In this document: positions 22,935 to 31,126 of the stretch, one piece after another
How positions within the stretch are numbered: position 1 is the stretch's first letter
Layout of the letters: every line of letters begins with the position of its first letter
Assembly: GCA_944359085.1 (NCBI GenBank)
Contig: CALVSQ010000015.1
Coordinates: 1-32,109, forward strand
Direction of reading: 5' to 3'
Length of the DNA stretch: 32,109 nt
Origin: an uncultured Bacilli bacterium
GTDB taxonomy: Bacteria > Bacillota_I > Bacilli_A > RF39 > UBA660
The notes under the pieces: model-generated
The model's database searches: none
Seen by the model: the letters and a program-made list of their open reading frames with translations, nothing else
Told to the model about the DNA's origin: nothing
Position numbers and translations under genes: made by a program

Positions 22935-23155
22935 ATAATATCTACCTCTATTTTATCACAATCTTCTTTTCTAATAGCAATTATAGCTCCCCTAATTAAA
23001 TAAGCTTTAGGATCGTTAAATGGGCTTTTTAAGACACATTCAACATTTGTCCCTTCAATTAGACCAATATCAAGTAATCTTCTTTTTATATTATCATTGG
23101 CAACTATTTTTTTTACAATAGCTTTATTACCAACTTTCATATCACATAAATACAT
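22931..23155 (-). CDS. feoA: ferrous iron transport protein A
   Basis: A 74-residue SH3-like cytosolic protein that supports FeoB. The family pattern is clear: VGNKAIVKKIVAN, then RRLLDIGLIEGTNVECVLKSPFNDPKAYLIRGAIIAIRKEDCDKI. The first ATG is used; AAAGGA stands somewhat far (about 12 bases), and an alternative in-frame ATG at residue 6 is possible. It has its own promoter between the HTH gene's terminator and its start, with a 17-bp dyad over the -10. Confidence 0.95.
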   Translation of the reverse strand: MYLCDMKVGNKAIVKKIVANDNIKRRLLDIGLIEGTNVECVLKSPFNDPKAYLIRGAIIAIRKEDCDKIEVDII

Positions 23156-23171
23156 TCAACCAATTCCTTTC

Positions 23172-23188
23172 ATGATATTATATGTCAT
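23172..23188 (-). promoter_or_regulatory. candidate iron-responsive operator over the feoAB -10
   Basis: ATGATAT-TAT-ATGTCAT is a 7-3-7 inverted repeat with one mismatch, covering the -10 hexamer. Its ATGATAT arm resembles a Fur half-site. The size and place suit a repressor; which protein binds is unknown. Confidence 0.35.
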
Positions 23189-23205
23189 AAAGAAATTGGA
23201 GTTAA
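23177..23205 (-). promoter_or_regulatory. feoAB promoter
   Basis: On minus TTAACT (23200-23205), exact 17-bp spacer, TATAAT (23177-23182). The -35 overlaps the T tract of the preceding terminator. Confidence 0.6.
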
Positions 23206-23237
23206 TAAAAACGATATTCCTATTTAGAAATATCGTT
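23205..23237 (-). terminator. terminator of the HTH gene
   Basis: On minus AACGATATT and AATATCGTT form a 9-bp stem, followed by TTTATT. The stop codon (23220-23222) is in the loop. Confidence 0.7.
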
Positions 23238-23564
23238 ATCAATTAATTCTGCTTCTTTTAGTATATTATATATACATGAATAGCTTCTTCTATTATAAAA
23301 TTTACAAAATTTTCTAACACTAACATTGCTTCTTTTATATAAATTTATTATATAATCTTTCTCTTTTTGACTTATTTTATTAACTGGTTCTCTATTTTTA
23401 TTACCATGTTCAAAATTAATCTCACCTTCTAAAATTTCTTTTTTAAGTTTTAAGATATATTTTGGATGATAACCTGTAATATTGGCTATTTCAACATAAG
23501 AAAGATATGATTTCCCCCTTAATTTATCAGCAATTAACTTGGCAGCTTCTATTTTCTTTCCCAT
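23220..23564 (-). CDS. orphan helix-turn-helix protein resembling transposase N-terminal domains
   Basis: A 114-residue, strongly basic protein. Residues 20-45 (YLSYVEIANITGYHPKYILKLKK) form one helix-turn-helix; residues about 65-105 (SQKEKDYIINLYKRSNVSVRKFCKFYNRRSY) a second. The order, and the HGNKNREP linker between, recall the DNA-binding head of ISNCY/IS30-type transposases (a GNKGRKP-like linker). No catalytic DDE part, terminal repeats or frameshifted continuation is seen, so it is either a domesticated regulator or a remnant. It has a proper ATG with AGGTGATAT, and its own terminator. Its neighbours are feoA and the ABC operon; no link to iron is shown. Confidence 0.6.
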   Translation of the reverse strand: MGKKIEAAKLIADKLRGKSYLSYVEIANITGYHPKYILKLKKEILEGEINFEHGNKNREPVNKISQKEKDYIINLYKRSNVSVRKFCKFYNRRSYSCIYNILKEAELIDNDISK

Positions 23565-23620
23565 AATATCACCTAATATAATAGTATCACAATAGTAATA
23601 TTTTTACAAGATAATTATAT

Positions 23621-23648
23621 AAAAAATAGGAATTTTTTTCCTATTTTT
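23621..23648 (-). terminator. terminator of the ABC transporter operon
   Basis: On minus AAAAATAGGAA and TTCCTATTTTT form an 11-bp stem, ending in a T run. The stop codon (23641-23643) is in the 5' arm. Confidence 0.85.
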
Positions 23649-25212
23649 CTATTTTAATTATCTCTTTTATGTCAGATTCTTTATAAGTTATTTTGATTTT
23701 ATCATCAACACTTAAGAATGGTAATATATTTTGATTTACTTTTAATGATGCACGATATATGTCATCATCTTTTAAGTAATAATAAGTTGTTCCATCTAAA
23801 ACTGCTGTTTTAATTGATTTAATTGTTATTTCTTTAGTCAATTCTTCACCAGTTGTAATATTACCACCCAGATAATTTTGAGCGGCCTTTAATATTCCTT
23901 CTGAACTTTCAGTAACAACTACTTTCTGATAATCTGCGTAGTCAACAAAAGCATACATTTTAACTAATCCTGCATTATCTTTTAAACTCATTAAGTAAGT
24001 TGGTTTATTATCTAAATTAATTAATAATGGAAAAGTTGAAGTATATTTCATTTGTTGTACCTGTCCTTCACTAGATGCCATTGCTGATGTTTCTGTAGCT
24101 CCGGCTACGTCATAGAACTTTGTTTCTTTAGTTCGCATATTAGTTAAAGTAAAACCAATATTAGATCCATCACTAGATACAGATGTAATACCAGTATATA
24201 GATAAATATCATCATTCATAGCTAAGTAATTATATCCTTCACTAGTACTTACTACATCTTTTTGACCAAAAATGGAATTAAAGAAACCATTTTTATATAA
24301 TCCCCAATCGTTTAATTGCTCAATTATTAAACTAGCTGAATACACATGGTCAACCCAAGTTGGAACTTCTTCAACTTTATATTTTTTAGATGTGCCATCA
24401 ATTGGATTAAGAATTACTACACCTGTCACTTCTTTTTTTAATCCTACTCCACTATATTTTAAAGTTTCTGCTATCCAATATGGATTTCCTTCATCATCAA
24501 CTTCAAAATTAATTTCACCAAATATTGTAAATGGATAACTTATTCTTAATTTTCTATATAAATTTTCAAAAAATAAACTTGAAGGCATATATTTCATACC
24601 ATTTTCTAATCTTACTAAATTAGATTCACCCGTTACAGAATCAACTGTAATATAACCAACTACTCCCTTATTTCTATTTGTAAAATATTTAATTATACTA
24701 GCATATTCTAATGGAGTAACTCTTACTATTTTATCATTATAATTAATTTGTGTATATTGATTTGATACTTCAAATTGTGATACTAAATCTGTCATTTGTC
24801 CCATCACTTTATCGCCTAATTTCATAGATGAATCTTTATCTAGTAATGGTAATTTATCAAAATCAACTGGCTCAACATCAGTAGTAAAATCACTATTATT
24901 AACACTTATTCTATTATAATATGATTTAGCCATAAATAGTGGTGAATTAGCTACATTAAATATTATAATTAAACCAAATATTATAAATAATGCACTAAAT
25001 AAAATATAAGATTTTTTATTTACTTTTTTATTATTTATTACCACTTTTAATATTTCTGTACTTGATACAATTAAACTAACTATACAAGTCATCACTACAC
25101 TAATAAATACAAATACCCAAAAACTTGGATCACTTAAATTTATTGGTGGTAGCATAAAATAATATAATATTAAAATCAAAATTATACTAATAATTATTTT
25201 TAAATATTTCAT
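23641..25212 (-). CDS. membrane protein with large extracytoplasmic domain, ABC transporter partner
   Basis: A 523-residue protein. Three hydrophobic segments lie at about 4-22, 31-50 and 70-90, followed by an outside domain of over 400 residues rich in beta strands. I do not recognise a named family, although similar N-termini (YYFMLPPINLSDPSFWVFV) occur in large membrane proteins of Firmicutes. The ATG lies 4 bases after the stop of the fused ABC transporter gene, so the two are co-transcribed and probably work together, for instance as an extracytoplasmic accessory of a FtsX-type machine. This is inference. No catalytic motif or cysteine site was noticed. Confidence 0.7.
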   Translation of the reverse strand: MKYLKIIISIILILILYYFMLPPINLSDPSFWVFVFISVVMTCIVSLIVSSTEILKVVINNKKVNKKSYILFSALFIIFGLIIIFNVANSPLFMAKSYYNRISVNNSDFTTDVEPVDFDKLPLLDKDSSMKLGDKVMGQMTDLVSQFEVSNQYTQINYNDKIVRVTPLEYASIIKYFTNRNKGVVGYITVDSVTGESNLVRLENGMKYMPSSLFFENLYRKLRISYPFTIFGEINFEVDDEGNPYWIAETLKYSGVGLKKEVTGVVILNPIDGTSKKYKVEEVPTWVDHVYSASLIIEQLNDWGLYKNGFFNSIFGQKDVVSTSEGYNYLAMNDDIYLYTGITSVSSDGSNIGFTLTNMRTKETKFYDVAGATETSAMASSEGQVQQMKYTSTFPLLINLDNKPTYLMSLKDNAGLVKMYAFVDYADYQKVVVTESSEGILKAAQNYLGGNITTGEELTKEITIKSIKTAVLDGTTYYYLKDDDIYRASLKVNQNILPFLSVDDKIKITYKESDIKEIIKIEK

Positions 25213-25216
25213 ATTC

Positions 25217-27517
25217 CTACTCCGTTCTTAAAGCTTCTACAGGATTTTTTCTACTTGCTATAACAGCAGGTATTAATCCACCTATTAAAGTTAAAATAAT
25301 GGCAACTGTAATTAAAATTAATGTATGAATTGGATTCATAATTGCTACATTATCTAAATTAGTTAAATCTTTTAATATAGCATTTATTGGGAATAATAAT
25401 AATCTTGCAATTATAATTCCTATTAATCCTGATGCTAAGCCAATAATAAATGTTTCAGCATTAAATACACGACTTACATCTTTTTTTCTTGCTCCTAAGC
25501 TTCTTAAAATACCTATTTCTTTTGTTCTTTCTAATACTGATATATAAGTTATAATTCCTATCATAATTGAAGAAACTATTAATGATATACCAGAAAAAGC
25601 TATTAATACCCAACCAATAGCATCCATGATGTTAGATGATAAAGTTGAAAAAGTATCTGCTAAATCAGTATAAACAATTTTATCTTCATCTGATTTGTCT
25701 TTATTATAATCATTTAAATAACTAATTATATTTTCTTTAGCCTCAAAATCAACTGGATAAATATTTATTATATATGGGATATCTTTAGCTCCTAAATAAG
25801 CTAACATATCATCTTTTGTATAATTTTCAGTAAATTTTTCTCCAGTTAAAATATTATAATCTAAATCTTGTTGAGCTTTTACAATCAAAGAATCTTTATT
25901 TTGTTCTATTATATATTCTGCTAATTCATTAGAATATAAAATATTACCAGCACCTTGACTCATACTCATAGCATTTACTATTTGAGCTAGCATATTATCT
26001 TCTTTACCTCTTACAATTCCAACTATTTTTAAGGTAATACCTTCATCATACATTTCATCATAATTCATATTAGGTACAAAATAGTCATTGTTATTTTTAT
26101 AAAAATCATCATTTAAAATTATTTTTATTTCTTTACCAATTAATTCATCAAAACTAATTTCTTCTTTACTTGTATCTATACCTAAAGCTTCTAAAATATT
26201 TTTTTCCAATCTATTTTTTTCATTTACTGCTACAACTATTTCTGCTTTATCCTTAGGATAACTTCCTTTTAATAAATCATAAGCGGATTCTAAAAATGTT
26301 TCTTCACTTTCTTTTAACTCTTTAGGTAATGAAGATAAACTTAAATTATTAACATAATTAATTTTATCATCATTTTTTATTAACATATTTAAACTCATTG
26401 TACGTAAATAAGATACACCTATCGTATAATCAGGATTAATATTATTTATGTAATTTAAATAATCATCTGTAAATACGTTTTTATGAATAAGCATTGAAGA
26501 TGCTGTATCATAAGGATAAATTACCTCTTCATCTATGTATGAATCACTTTTATCTGGCGTCATACTCATCATATCTTCTGGCGACATTTCTGTTGTTTGC
26601 CTACTTATCGTAATAGGGAAACTTGATAAAGTATCCTTTTCAAATTGATCTATTTGCATATCAAAACCATTTGATAAAGATAATATAATGGAAATACCTA
26701 TTATACCTATACTAGAAGCAAAAGCAGTCAATAAAGTTCTTCCTTTTTTAGTTTTTATATTATTAAATGATAATGATAAAGCAGTTAAAAAACTCATTGC
26801 TGTTTTTTTAATAGTATATGTTTTATTATTATTTTGTTTTTCTAATTTATTTGTATCACTTATAATATTACCATCTTTTAATTCAATAATTCTATTAGCA
26901 TAATCATGGGCTAATTCGCTATTATGAGTTACCATAATTACTAATTTGTCTTTAGCTATTTCCTTTATTAATTCCATTATTTGGACACTTGTTTTAGAAT
27001 CTAATGCTCCAGTTGGTTCATCGGCTAAAATAATATCTGGATTGTTAACTAAAGCTCTAGCGATAGCTACTCTTTGCATTTGACCACCAGATAATTGGTT
27101 TGGCTTTTTATTTATATGATTTTCCAAACCAACCTTTTTTAATACTTCAATAGCTTTTTGTCTTCTTTCTTTTTTAGAAACACCACTTAAAGTCATTCCC
27201 AATTCTACATTGGCTAAAATATTTATATGACTAATTAAGTTATAACTTTGAAATATAAATCCAATACAATTGTTTCTATATGCATCCCAATCAGTATCTT
27301 TAAATTTTTTGGTTGATTTATTATTTATAATTAAATCACCACTATCATAATGATCTAAACCACCTATTATATTAAGTAAAGTTGTTTTCCCAGAACCTGA
27401 TTGGCCTAAAACGGCTACAAATTCATTTTTTCTAAATTTTAAGCTAATATCATTTAATGCTAATTGTGTGTAATTAGCAAGTGTATAACTTTTTTTTATA
27501 TTTTTTAACTCTAACAT
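25217..27517 (-). CDS. fused ABC transporter ATPase / FtsX-like permease (MacB type)
   Basis: A 766-residue fusion. The ATPase (1-230) has Walker A GQSGSGKT (38-45), Q-loop Q90 in FIFQSYNL, signature LSGGQ (142-146), Walker B IILADE and H-loop H198 in VTHNS. A membrane span follows about residues 258-285 (TLLTAFASSIGIIGISIILSLSNG), then a large outside domain to about 630 rich in acidic residues, then three C-terminal spans with the FtsX motif EIGILRSLGARKKDVSRVF. MacB-type transporters use ATP for mechanotransmission or lipid/peptide export, not usually import. The domain order matches efflux of peptides or envelope lipids. AAAGG precedes the ATG. Confidence 0.93.
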   Translation of the reverse strand: MLELKNIKKSYTLANYTQLALNDISLKFRKNEFVAVLGQSGSGKTTLLNIIGGLDHYDSGDLIINNKSTKKFKDTDWDAYRNNCIGFIFQSYNLISHINILANVELGMTLSGVSKKERRQKAIEVLKKVGLENHINKKPNQLSGGQMQRVAIARALVNNPDIILADEPTGALDSKTSVQIMELIKEIAKDKLVIMVTHNSELAHDYANRIIELKDGNIISDTNKLEKQNNNKTYTIKKTAMSFLTALSLSFNNIKTKKGRTLLTAFASSIGIIGISIILSLSNGFDMQIDQFEKDTLSSFPITISRQTTEMSPEDMMSMTPDKSDSYIDEEVIYPYDTASSMLIHKNVFTDDYLNYINNINPDYTIGVSYLRTMSLNMLIKNDDKINYVNNLSLSSLPKELKESEETFLESAYDLLKGSYPKDKAEIVVAVNEKNRLEKNILEALGIDTSKEEISFDELIGKEIKIILNDDFYKNNNDYFVPNMNYDEMYDEGITLKIVGIVRGKEDNMLAQIVNAMSMSQGAGNILYSNELAEYIIEQNKDSLIVKAQQDLDYNILTGEKFTENYTKDDMLAYLGAKDIPYIINIYPVDFEAKENIISYLNDYNKDKSDEDKIVYTDLADTFSTLSSNIMDAIGWVLIAFSGISLIVSSIMIGIITYISVLERTKEIGILRSLGARKKDVSRVFNAETFIIGLASGLIGIIIARLLLFPINAILKDLTNLDNVAIMNPIHTLILITVAIILTLIGGLIPAVIASRKNPVEALRTE

Positions 27518-27547
27518 TTGATTTTCCTTTCTTTATTACATATAAAT

Positions 27548-27576
27548 ATTTTATACTTATAGATTTGATTTGTCAA
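27548..27576 (-). promoter_or_regulatory. promoter of the ABC transporter operon
   Basis: On minus a perfect TTGACA (27571-27576), exact 17-bp spacer, TAAAAT (27548-27553). The leader is about 24 bases with AAAGG. Its -35 lies within the spacer of the divergent DUF308 promoter. Confidence 0.75.
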
Positions 27577-27593
27577 TTTATTTGTTGTATAAT
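27565..27593 (+). promoter_or_regulatory. promoter of the DUF308 gene
   Basis: TTGATT (27565-27570), exact 17-bp spacer, perfect TATAAT (27588-27593). The predicted start is about 12 bases before the ATG, at the AAGGTG ribosome binding site. Confidence 0.75.
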
Positions 27594-27611
27594 TAATGAA
27601 GGTGATTAATA

Positions 27612-28142
27612 ATGAAAAAAATAACTGTTATTGAATATTCTAATGAGACTGCTTTAATTAGTTCAATTTTATTTTTGATATTTGGTATTATTTTATTTAC
27701 TAACCCAAGTGGTATACTTAATTTTATTTCTTACATTGTAGGAGGTATTTTAATTGTTATTGGTGTTTTTAATATTTTAAGCTATAGAAAATTGCTTAAA
27801 ATATTAAATGTTGAATACAAATCAAAGCTAATTCTTGGTGTCATATTAATTATATTCGGATTATTTGTAATATTGTTTTCTTCTTTAATTGAAATGACAT
27901 TTAGATTAATATGTGGAGGATGGATTATTTATACTGGTATTATTAGATTAATTGAAACTTTAAATGATAAGGAAAACAAAATATCATTTATCAGTAGATT
28001 AATTATTTCTATACTATTAATAATATGTGGTTTCTATGTTGCTTTAAAAACAAATTTAATATTTTCTACTATTGGATTATTTATTATTATATATGCTATT
28101 TTAGATATTGTTGGATATATATTTTATAAAAAAAAGTTTTAA
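27612..28142 (+). CDS. DUF308 (HdeD-like) membrane protein
   Basis: A 176-residue protein with six hydrophobic segments in pairs. It fits the DUF308/HdeD pattern of repeated short two-span units with small glycine-rich motifs: GIILFTNPSGILNFISYIVGGILIVIGVFNIL, then GVILIIFGLFVILF and GGWIIYTGIIRLIE, then LIICGFYVALKTN. The family is widespread and its role unclear; HdeD in enteric bacteria is linked to acid resistance. AAGGTGA is the ribosome binding site. It is divergent from the ABC operon with overlapping promoters and converges on the pilin-like gene. Confidence 0.75.
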   Translation: MKKITVIEYSNETALISSILFLIFGIILFTNPSGILNFISYIVGGILIVIGVFNILSYRKLLKILNVEYKSKLILGVILIIFGLFVILFSSLIEMTFRLICGGWIIYTGIIRLIETLNDKENKISFISRLIISILLIICGFYVALKTNLIFSTIGLFIIIYAILDIVGYIFYKKKF

Positions 28143-28160
28143 AATATTAAAACTTTTTTT
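28129..28160 (+). terminator. bidirectional terminator
   Basis: AAAAAAAGTTTT and AAAACTTTTTTT form a 12-bp stem with an 8-base loop and T tracts on both strands. Both converging genes end in it. Confidence 0.8.
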
Positions 28161-28683
28161 ATGGCTTGTTTGCATCTATTCTTGATTTGTAATTTTTTAA
28201 TTCTTCTTGTTTTTCTTCTTTTATAGCTTTATCAGTTATTAATTTAACATCTTTTCTTGCTTGTTCATATGCCAACATTGCTGCATTATAATTTGACTTA
28301 TTTTTATTATTTTCTAAATTTGTAACAAAACTACTCAAATTTGATAGTGAATTAATGGCATTTTGTTCAGAAATATTTGCAACATTTTCTTTAGTAGCAG
28401 AATTATAACAATCAATATAATACAAATTTCCCATCGGAATTAATCCAATCACAAAATTTAATAATGATGGTATCAAAAAAATGAGAACTGCAGCGATTAT
28501 TCTTGTAGAAATACTTTTAGTCAATTTTTTTGATTCTACTTCACTACTACTAATAGTTTTTATTATATCAATAATGACAAAAATACCTAATATTACAGGA
28601 ACTAAAATTGTTATCAATCCAATTAAACTTTTAAAAATACTTAATATGTTTAAAAGTTCAATATCATTACATGCACTTTCCAT
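28159..28683 (-). CDS. two-span TrbC/Mbov_0395 pilin-like small membrane protein
   Basis: A 174-residue protein. Two hydrophobic segments, about 18-42 (LIGLITILVPVILGIFVIIDIIK) and 63-84 (IIAAVLIFLIPSLLNFVIGLI), are separated by a polar loop with SKKLTKSISTR. This LIPVxLxxxxxIDxxK plus RIIAAVxxFxIP layout is shared with TrbC/VirB2-like and Mbov_0395 pilin-like proteins of Firmicutes and Mollicutes. A helical charged tail (about 100-174, EQARKDVKLITDKAIKEEKQEELKNY) follows; it may be a coiled coil. No other conjugation genes are nearby, so a transfer role is unlikely. GGAGG precedes the ATG. Confidence 0.55.
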   Translation of the reverse strand: MESACNDIELLNILSIFKSLIGLITILVPVILGIFVIIDIIKTISSSEVESKKLTKSISTRIIAAVLIFLIPSLLNFVIGLIPMGNLYYIDCYNSATKENVANISEQNAINSLSNLSSFVTNLENNKNKSNYNAAMLAYEQARKDVKLITDKAIKEEKQEELKNYKSRIDANKP

Positions 28684-28741
28684 ATTTATGCATACCTCCC
28701 ATACTTATATATATTATAACATATTTTTATTAAAATATATT

Positions 28742-28763
28742 AAAAAAGGTCAATTAATGACCT
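28742..28763 (-). terminator. htrA terminator
   Basis: On minus AGGTCA-TTAAT-TGACCT followed by TTTTTTA. The stop codon (28762-28764) overlaps the 5' arm. Confidence 0.75.
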
Positions 28764-29835
28764 AAATTGCTTTATTTAATTTTACTTCAACAGTATTAGA
28801 TTTACCATCTCTTTCATATTCAAGCTTAACAGTATCGCCAACACTATATTTATATAAAATATATTTTAAATGAGTCGTATCTTCTATTTCAATGTCATTT
28901 ATTTTTAAAATAACATCATTTTTTTGTAATCCAGCAACTCCAGCAGGTGAATCTTTTTCAACATCAATAACTACTACACCCTTTTCGTAATCTTTATCTA
29001 AATAAACTTTATAACTAAACAAAGCATATTGATTATTAGCATCAACCATACTAACACCTAATAATGGTCTTTCAATTTCTTCACCTTTTTCAAGTCTATC
29101 TAAAACAGAAGTAGCCATTTCAATTGGAATAGCAAAACCCATACCTTCTATTTCATCTTCAACTAATTTTAATGTGTTTATACCAATTACTTCACCATTA
29201 ATATTTACTAATGGTCCCCCACTATTACCAGGATTAATAGCAGTATTAGTTTGGATAACTTCCATCATAAAAGCTCCACCATCATCTAAAGTAACATTAA
29301 CCATTCTGTTTTTACCAGAAATAATTCCTTTAGTAACAGAACCAGCATATTTAACATCAACAGGAGTACCTACCGCAAAAACAGTGTCACCTATCTCAGA
29401 ATCAGTACTACTACCTAAAGTTGCAACTTGTAAAACAAATGATTTATCAACACGTAAAACTGCTAAATCAGCATATTCATCACTACCCAATAATGTAGCT
29501 TCAATGGTTACATTTTCTGTATTTGTAACTTCTATTTTTTTAGCTCCACTAATAACATGATTATTAGTTAGTATATAACCATATTTATCATCAGTTTTAT
29601 AAACAAAACCTGTACCAGTGGCTTGTAATTGATTACCGTAGTTTAATACTGTAACAACTGAATCATATACTTTATTTACAGCAGGTGCTATAGTGTCACT
29701 TTCAGTAATTGTAACTTCTTGTACGACTTTTTCTCCTTCATCATTAGGAATATAGTATACTACTAATAAAGTACCACTTATCCCAATAAATAATGATAAA
29801 ATAACAGAACATATATAAATTATTTTATTCTTCAA
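28762..29835 (-). CDS. HtrA/DegP-like serine protease with PDZ domain
   Basis: A membrane-anchored S1C protease of about 357 residues for envelope protein quality control. The N-terminal anchor is about 5-30 (IIYICSVILSLFIGISGTLLVVYY). The catalytic triad is H93 (TNNHV), D123 (YADLAVL) and S205 (NPGNSGGPL). One PDZ domain covers about 255-355 (LLGVSMVDA...GVVVIDVEKDSPAGVAGLQKNDVILKI). The start is a TTG at 29835 (MKNKIIYI): AAAGGGTG sits 6 bases upstream, whereas the GTG at 29844 would be inside that site. It follows the Abi_2 gene by about 13 bases and is co-transcribed. Confidence 0.94.
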   Translation of the reverse strand: MKNKIIYICSVILSLFIGISGTLLVVYYIPNDEGEKVVQEVTITESDTIAPAVNKVYDSVVTVLNYGNQLQATGTGFVYKTDDKYGYILTNNHVISGAKKIEVTNTENVTIEATLLGSDEYADLAVLRVDKSFVLQVATLGSSTDSEIGDTVFAVGTPVDVKYAGSVTKGIISGKNRMVNVTLDDGGAFMMEVIQTNTAINPGNSGGPLVNINGEVIGINTLKLVEDEIEGMGFAIPIEMATSVLDRLEKGEEIERPLLGVSMVDANNQYALFSYKVYLDKDYEKGVVVIDVEKDSPAGVAGLQKNDVILKINDIEIEDTTHLKYILYKYSVGDTVKLEYERDGKSNTVEVKLNKAI

Positions 29836-29848
29836 ATCAATCACCCTT

Positions 29849-30778
29849 TCAATCTATATTTTCTAATTCTCTCCAATTATCAGGAAAACCAATCTTGTTT
29901 AAAATTGATTTAGTGTCAACAGAATTAATTTTTCCATCTAAAATATCAATTTCATAACCTATTTCATTAATTAAATCATGAAATTCACCATCACCTAACA
30001 TTTGTTTTAAAATTATTAAAACTGCAAAAAAATCATTTTTTCCATAAATATATTCATCTTCTACTTTTGGAATATTTAAAAATTGATGAAATCTATTATC
30101 TGGGATACTTCTCTGTGTTGTATGATCATATAAGATATCCTCATGTGCACACAAATTTCTATAATTTGATAATAAATATAAATAAATATTTAATTCATTA
30201 CCATCTACATGATAAAAATTAGCTATTTCATCTTGATCTTCATATTTTAATATAGAATATAATTCTGAAATTATACCAAAAGATAAAACCTTAACTGAAA
30301 CCCACATTGGAATATATCCGTAATTACTAATATAATGTTTAGTAGCTCTATGTTGCTTACCATTCAATCTTATTTGTCTTTTCATTTTGTTAATAACATC
30401 ATTAACTTGACTCAATTTAAAACTTTCATATCTAAAATGTTTTGGATTCAAATAATCTTTTTCTTTATGACCATATTTTTTTGATAATTGATAACTAATT
30501 ATAGATTTAATATTATTTTCTACTATCATTATATTTTTAAACATTATATTTCTAAGCCTTCTATCAAAAATAAAAATTGCGTATAATTCTTCAAAAGTTG
30601 CTCCAGGAACAAATCTATTATTATTACTTGCACTAGTTAATAAATGCCTATAGCCATTAATAAAAAAATAATTTTCTTTAAACAAAATTTCTTTTGTTTT
30701 TTCATAATCTGTTATTTCCAGTCCTTTTGATTCTAATATTTCAACTTGTTCATCTAAAGTTTTAAATATCTTTTGCAT
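29849..30778 (-). CDS. Abi_2 family (AbiD/AbiF-like) abortive infection protein
   Basis: About 309 residues matching the Abi_2 family along its length: LEITDYEKTKEILFKENYFFINGYRHLL, the FIFDRRLRNIMFKNIMIVENNIKS stretch, GYIPMWVSVKVLSFGIISELYSIL and LSNYRNLCAHEDILYD. The last contains R207-x4-H212, the HEPN-type RxxxxH RNase motif. Family members cause abortive infection by phages in Lactococcus. It is the only phage-defence-like gene in the window, in an operon ahead of htrA. ATG at 30778 is chosen because GGTGG precedes it; an ATG at 30790 lacks one. Many Abi_2 proteins have unknown housekeeping or defence roles, so function is by family only. Confidence 0.88.
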   Translation of the reverse strand: MQKIFKTLDEQVEILESKGLEITDYEKTKEILFKENYFFINGYRHLLTSASNNNRFVPGATFEELYAIFIFDRRLRNIMFKNIMIVENNIKSIISYQLSKKYGHKEKDYLNPKHFRYESFKLSQVNDVINKMKRQIRLNGKQHRATKHYISNYGYIPMWVSVKVLSFGIISELYSILKYEDQDEIANFYHVDGNELNIYLYLLSNYRNLCAHEDILYDHTTQRSIPDNRFHQFLNIPKVEDEYIYGKNDFFAVLIILKQMLGDGEFHDLINEIGYEIDILDGKINSVDTKSILNKIGFPDNWRELENID

Positions 30779-30841
30779 ATCTACCACCATTATAATTATA
30801 TCACATAATATAATTAAAAAAGTGAAAATTAAATGATAATT

Positions 30842-30872
30842 AAAAATCTGTTAATTTTAATTAACAGATTTT
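30842..30872 (-). terminator. terminator of the DUF1292-like gene
   Basis: AAAATCTGTTAATT and AATTAACAGATTTT form a 14-bp perfect stem, with five T residues on minus. The stop codon (30857-30859) is in the loop. Confidence 0.88.
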
Positions 30873-31126
30873 AAACTTTCCTCATTTAACAAACCAACAT
30901 ACTCTAAAACTAATTTTAATATGTTTTGATCTTTTACTTTTTGAACACTTTTTTGATTATTAAAATCAACTTCTTCAAATACAACTAATTCTTCCATAAC
31001 ATTTTCTTCATCATCAGTTAATCGTAAAGAAACATAATATGTTTTCCCTTTATATATTGCTTGCTTAACAACAACATATTTTTTTCCATCTGCAAGTTCC
31101 ATGACTTGATTAATTCTATTTATCAT
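30857..31126 (-). CDS. small DUF1292-like protein
   Basis: An 89-residue acidic protein. Residues 8-70 read as a beta-rich domain of the DUF1292 type: ELADGKKYVVVKQAIYKGKTYYVSLRL, then EELVVFEEVD, then ILKLVLEYVG. DUF1292 proteins are small cytosolic proteins of unknown function in Firmicutes, usually next to yqgF or mltG; that context is absent here. Its ATG shares one base with the stop of the surface protein gene upstream (TAATG), so the two are translationally coupled. GGAGG lies upstream. The family call rests on pattern only. Confidence 0.6.
   Translation of the reverse strand: MINRINQVMELADGKKYVVVKQAIYKGKTYYVSLRLTDDEENVMEELVVFEEVDFNNQKSVQKVKDQNILKLVLEYVGLLNEESLKSVN

Noticed and set aside
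23220-23564. Complete insertion sequence around the HTH gene
   Set aside because: No terminal inverted repeats, target duplication or catalytic frame were found; the flanks are a terminator and ordinary genes.
28159-28683. Conjugative pilin gene
   Set aside because: The two-span shape fits, but no type IV secretion, relaxase or coupling genes are near, so only the family resemblance is kept.
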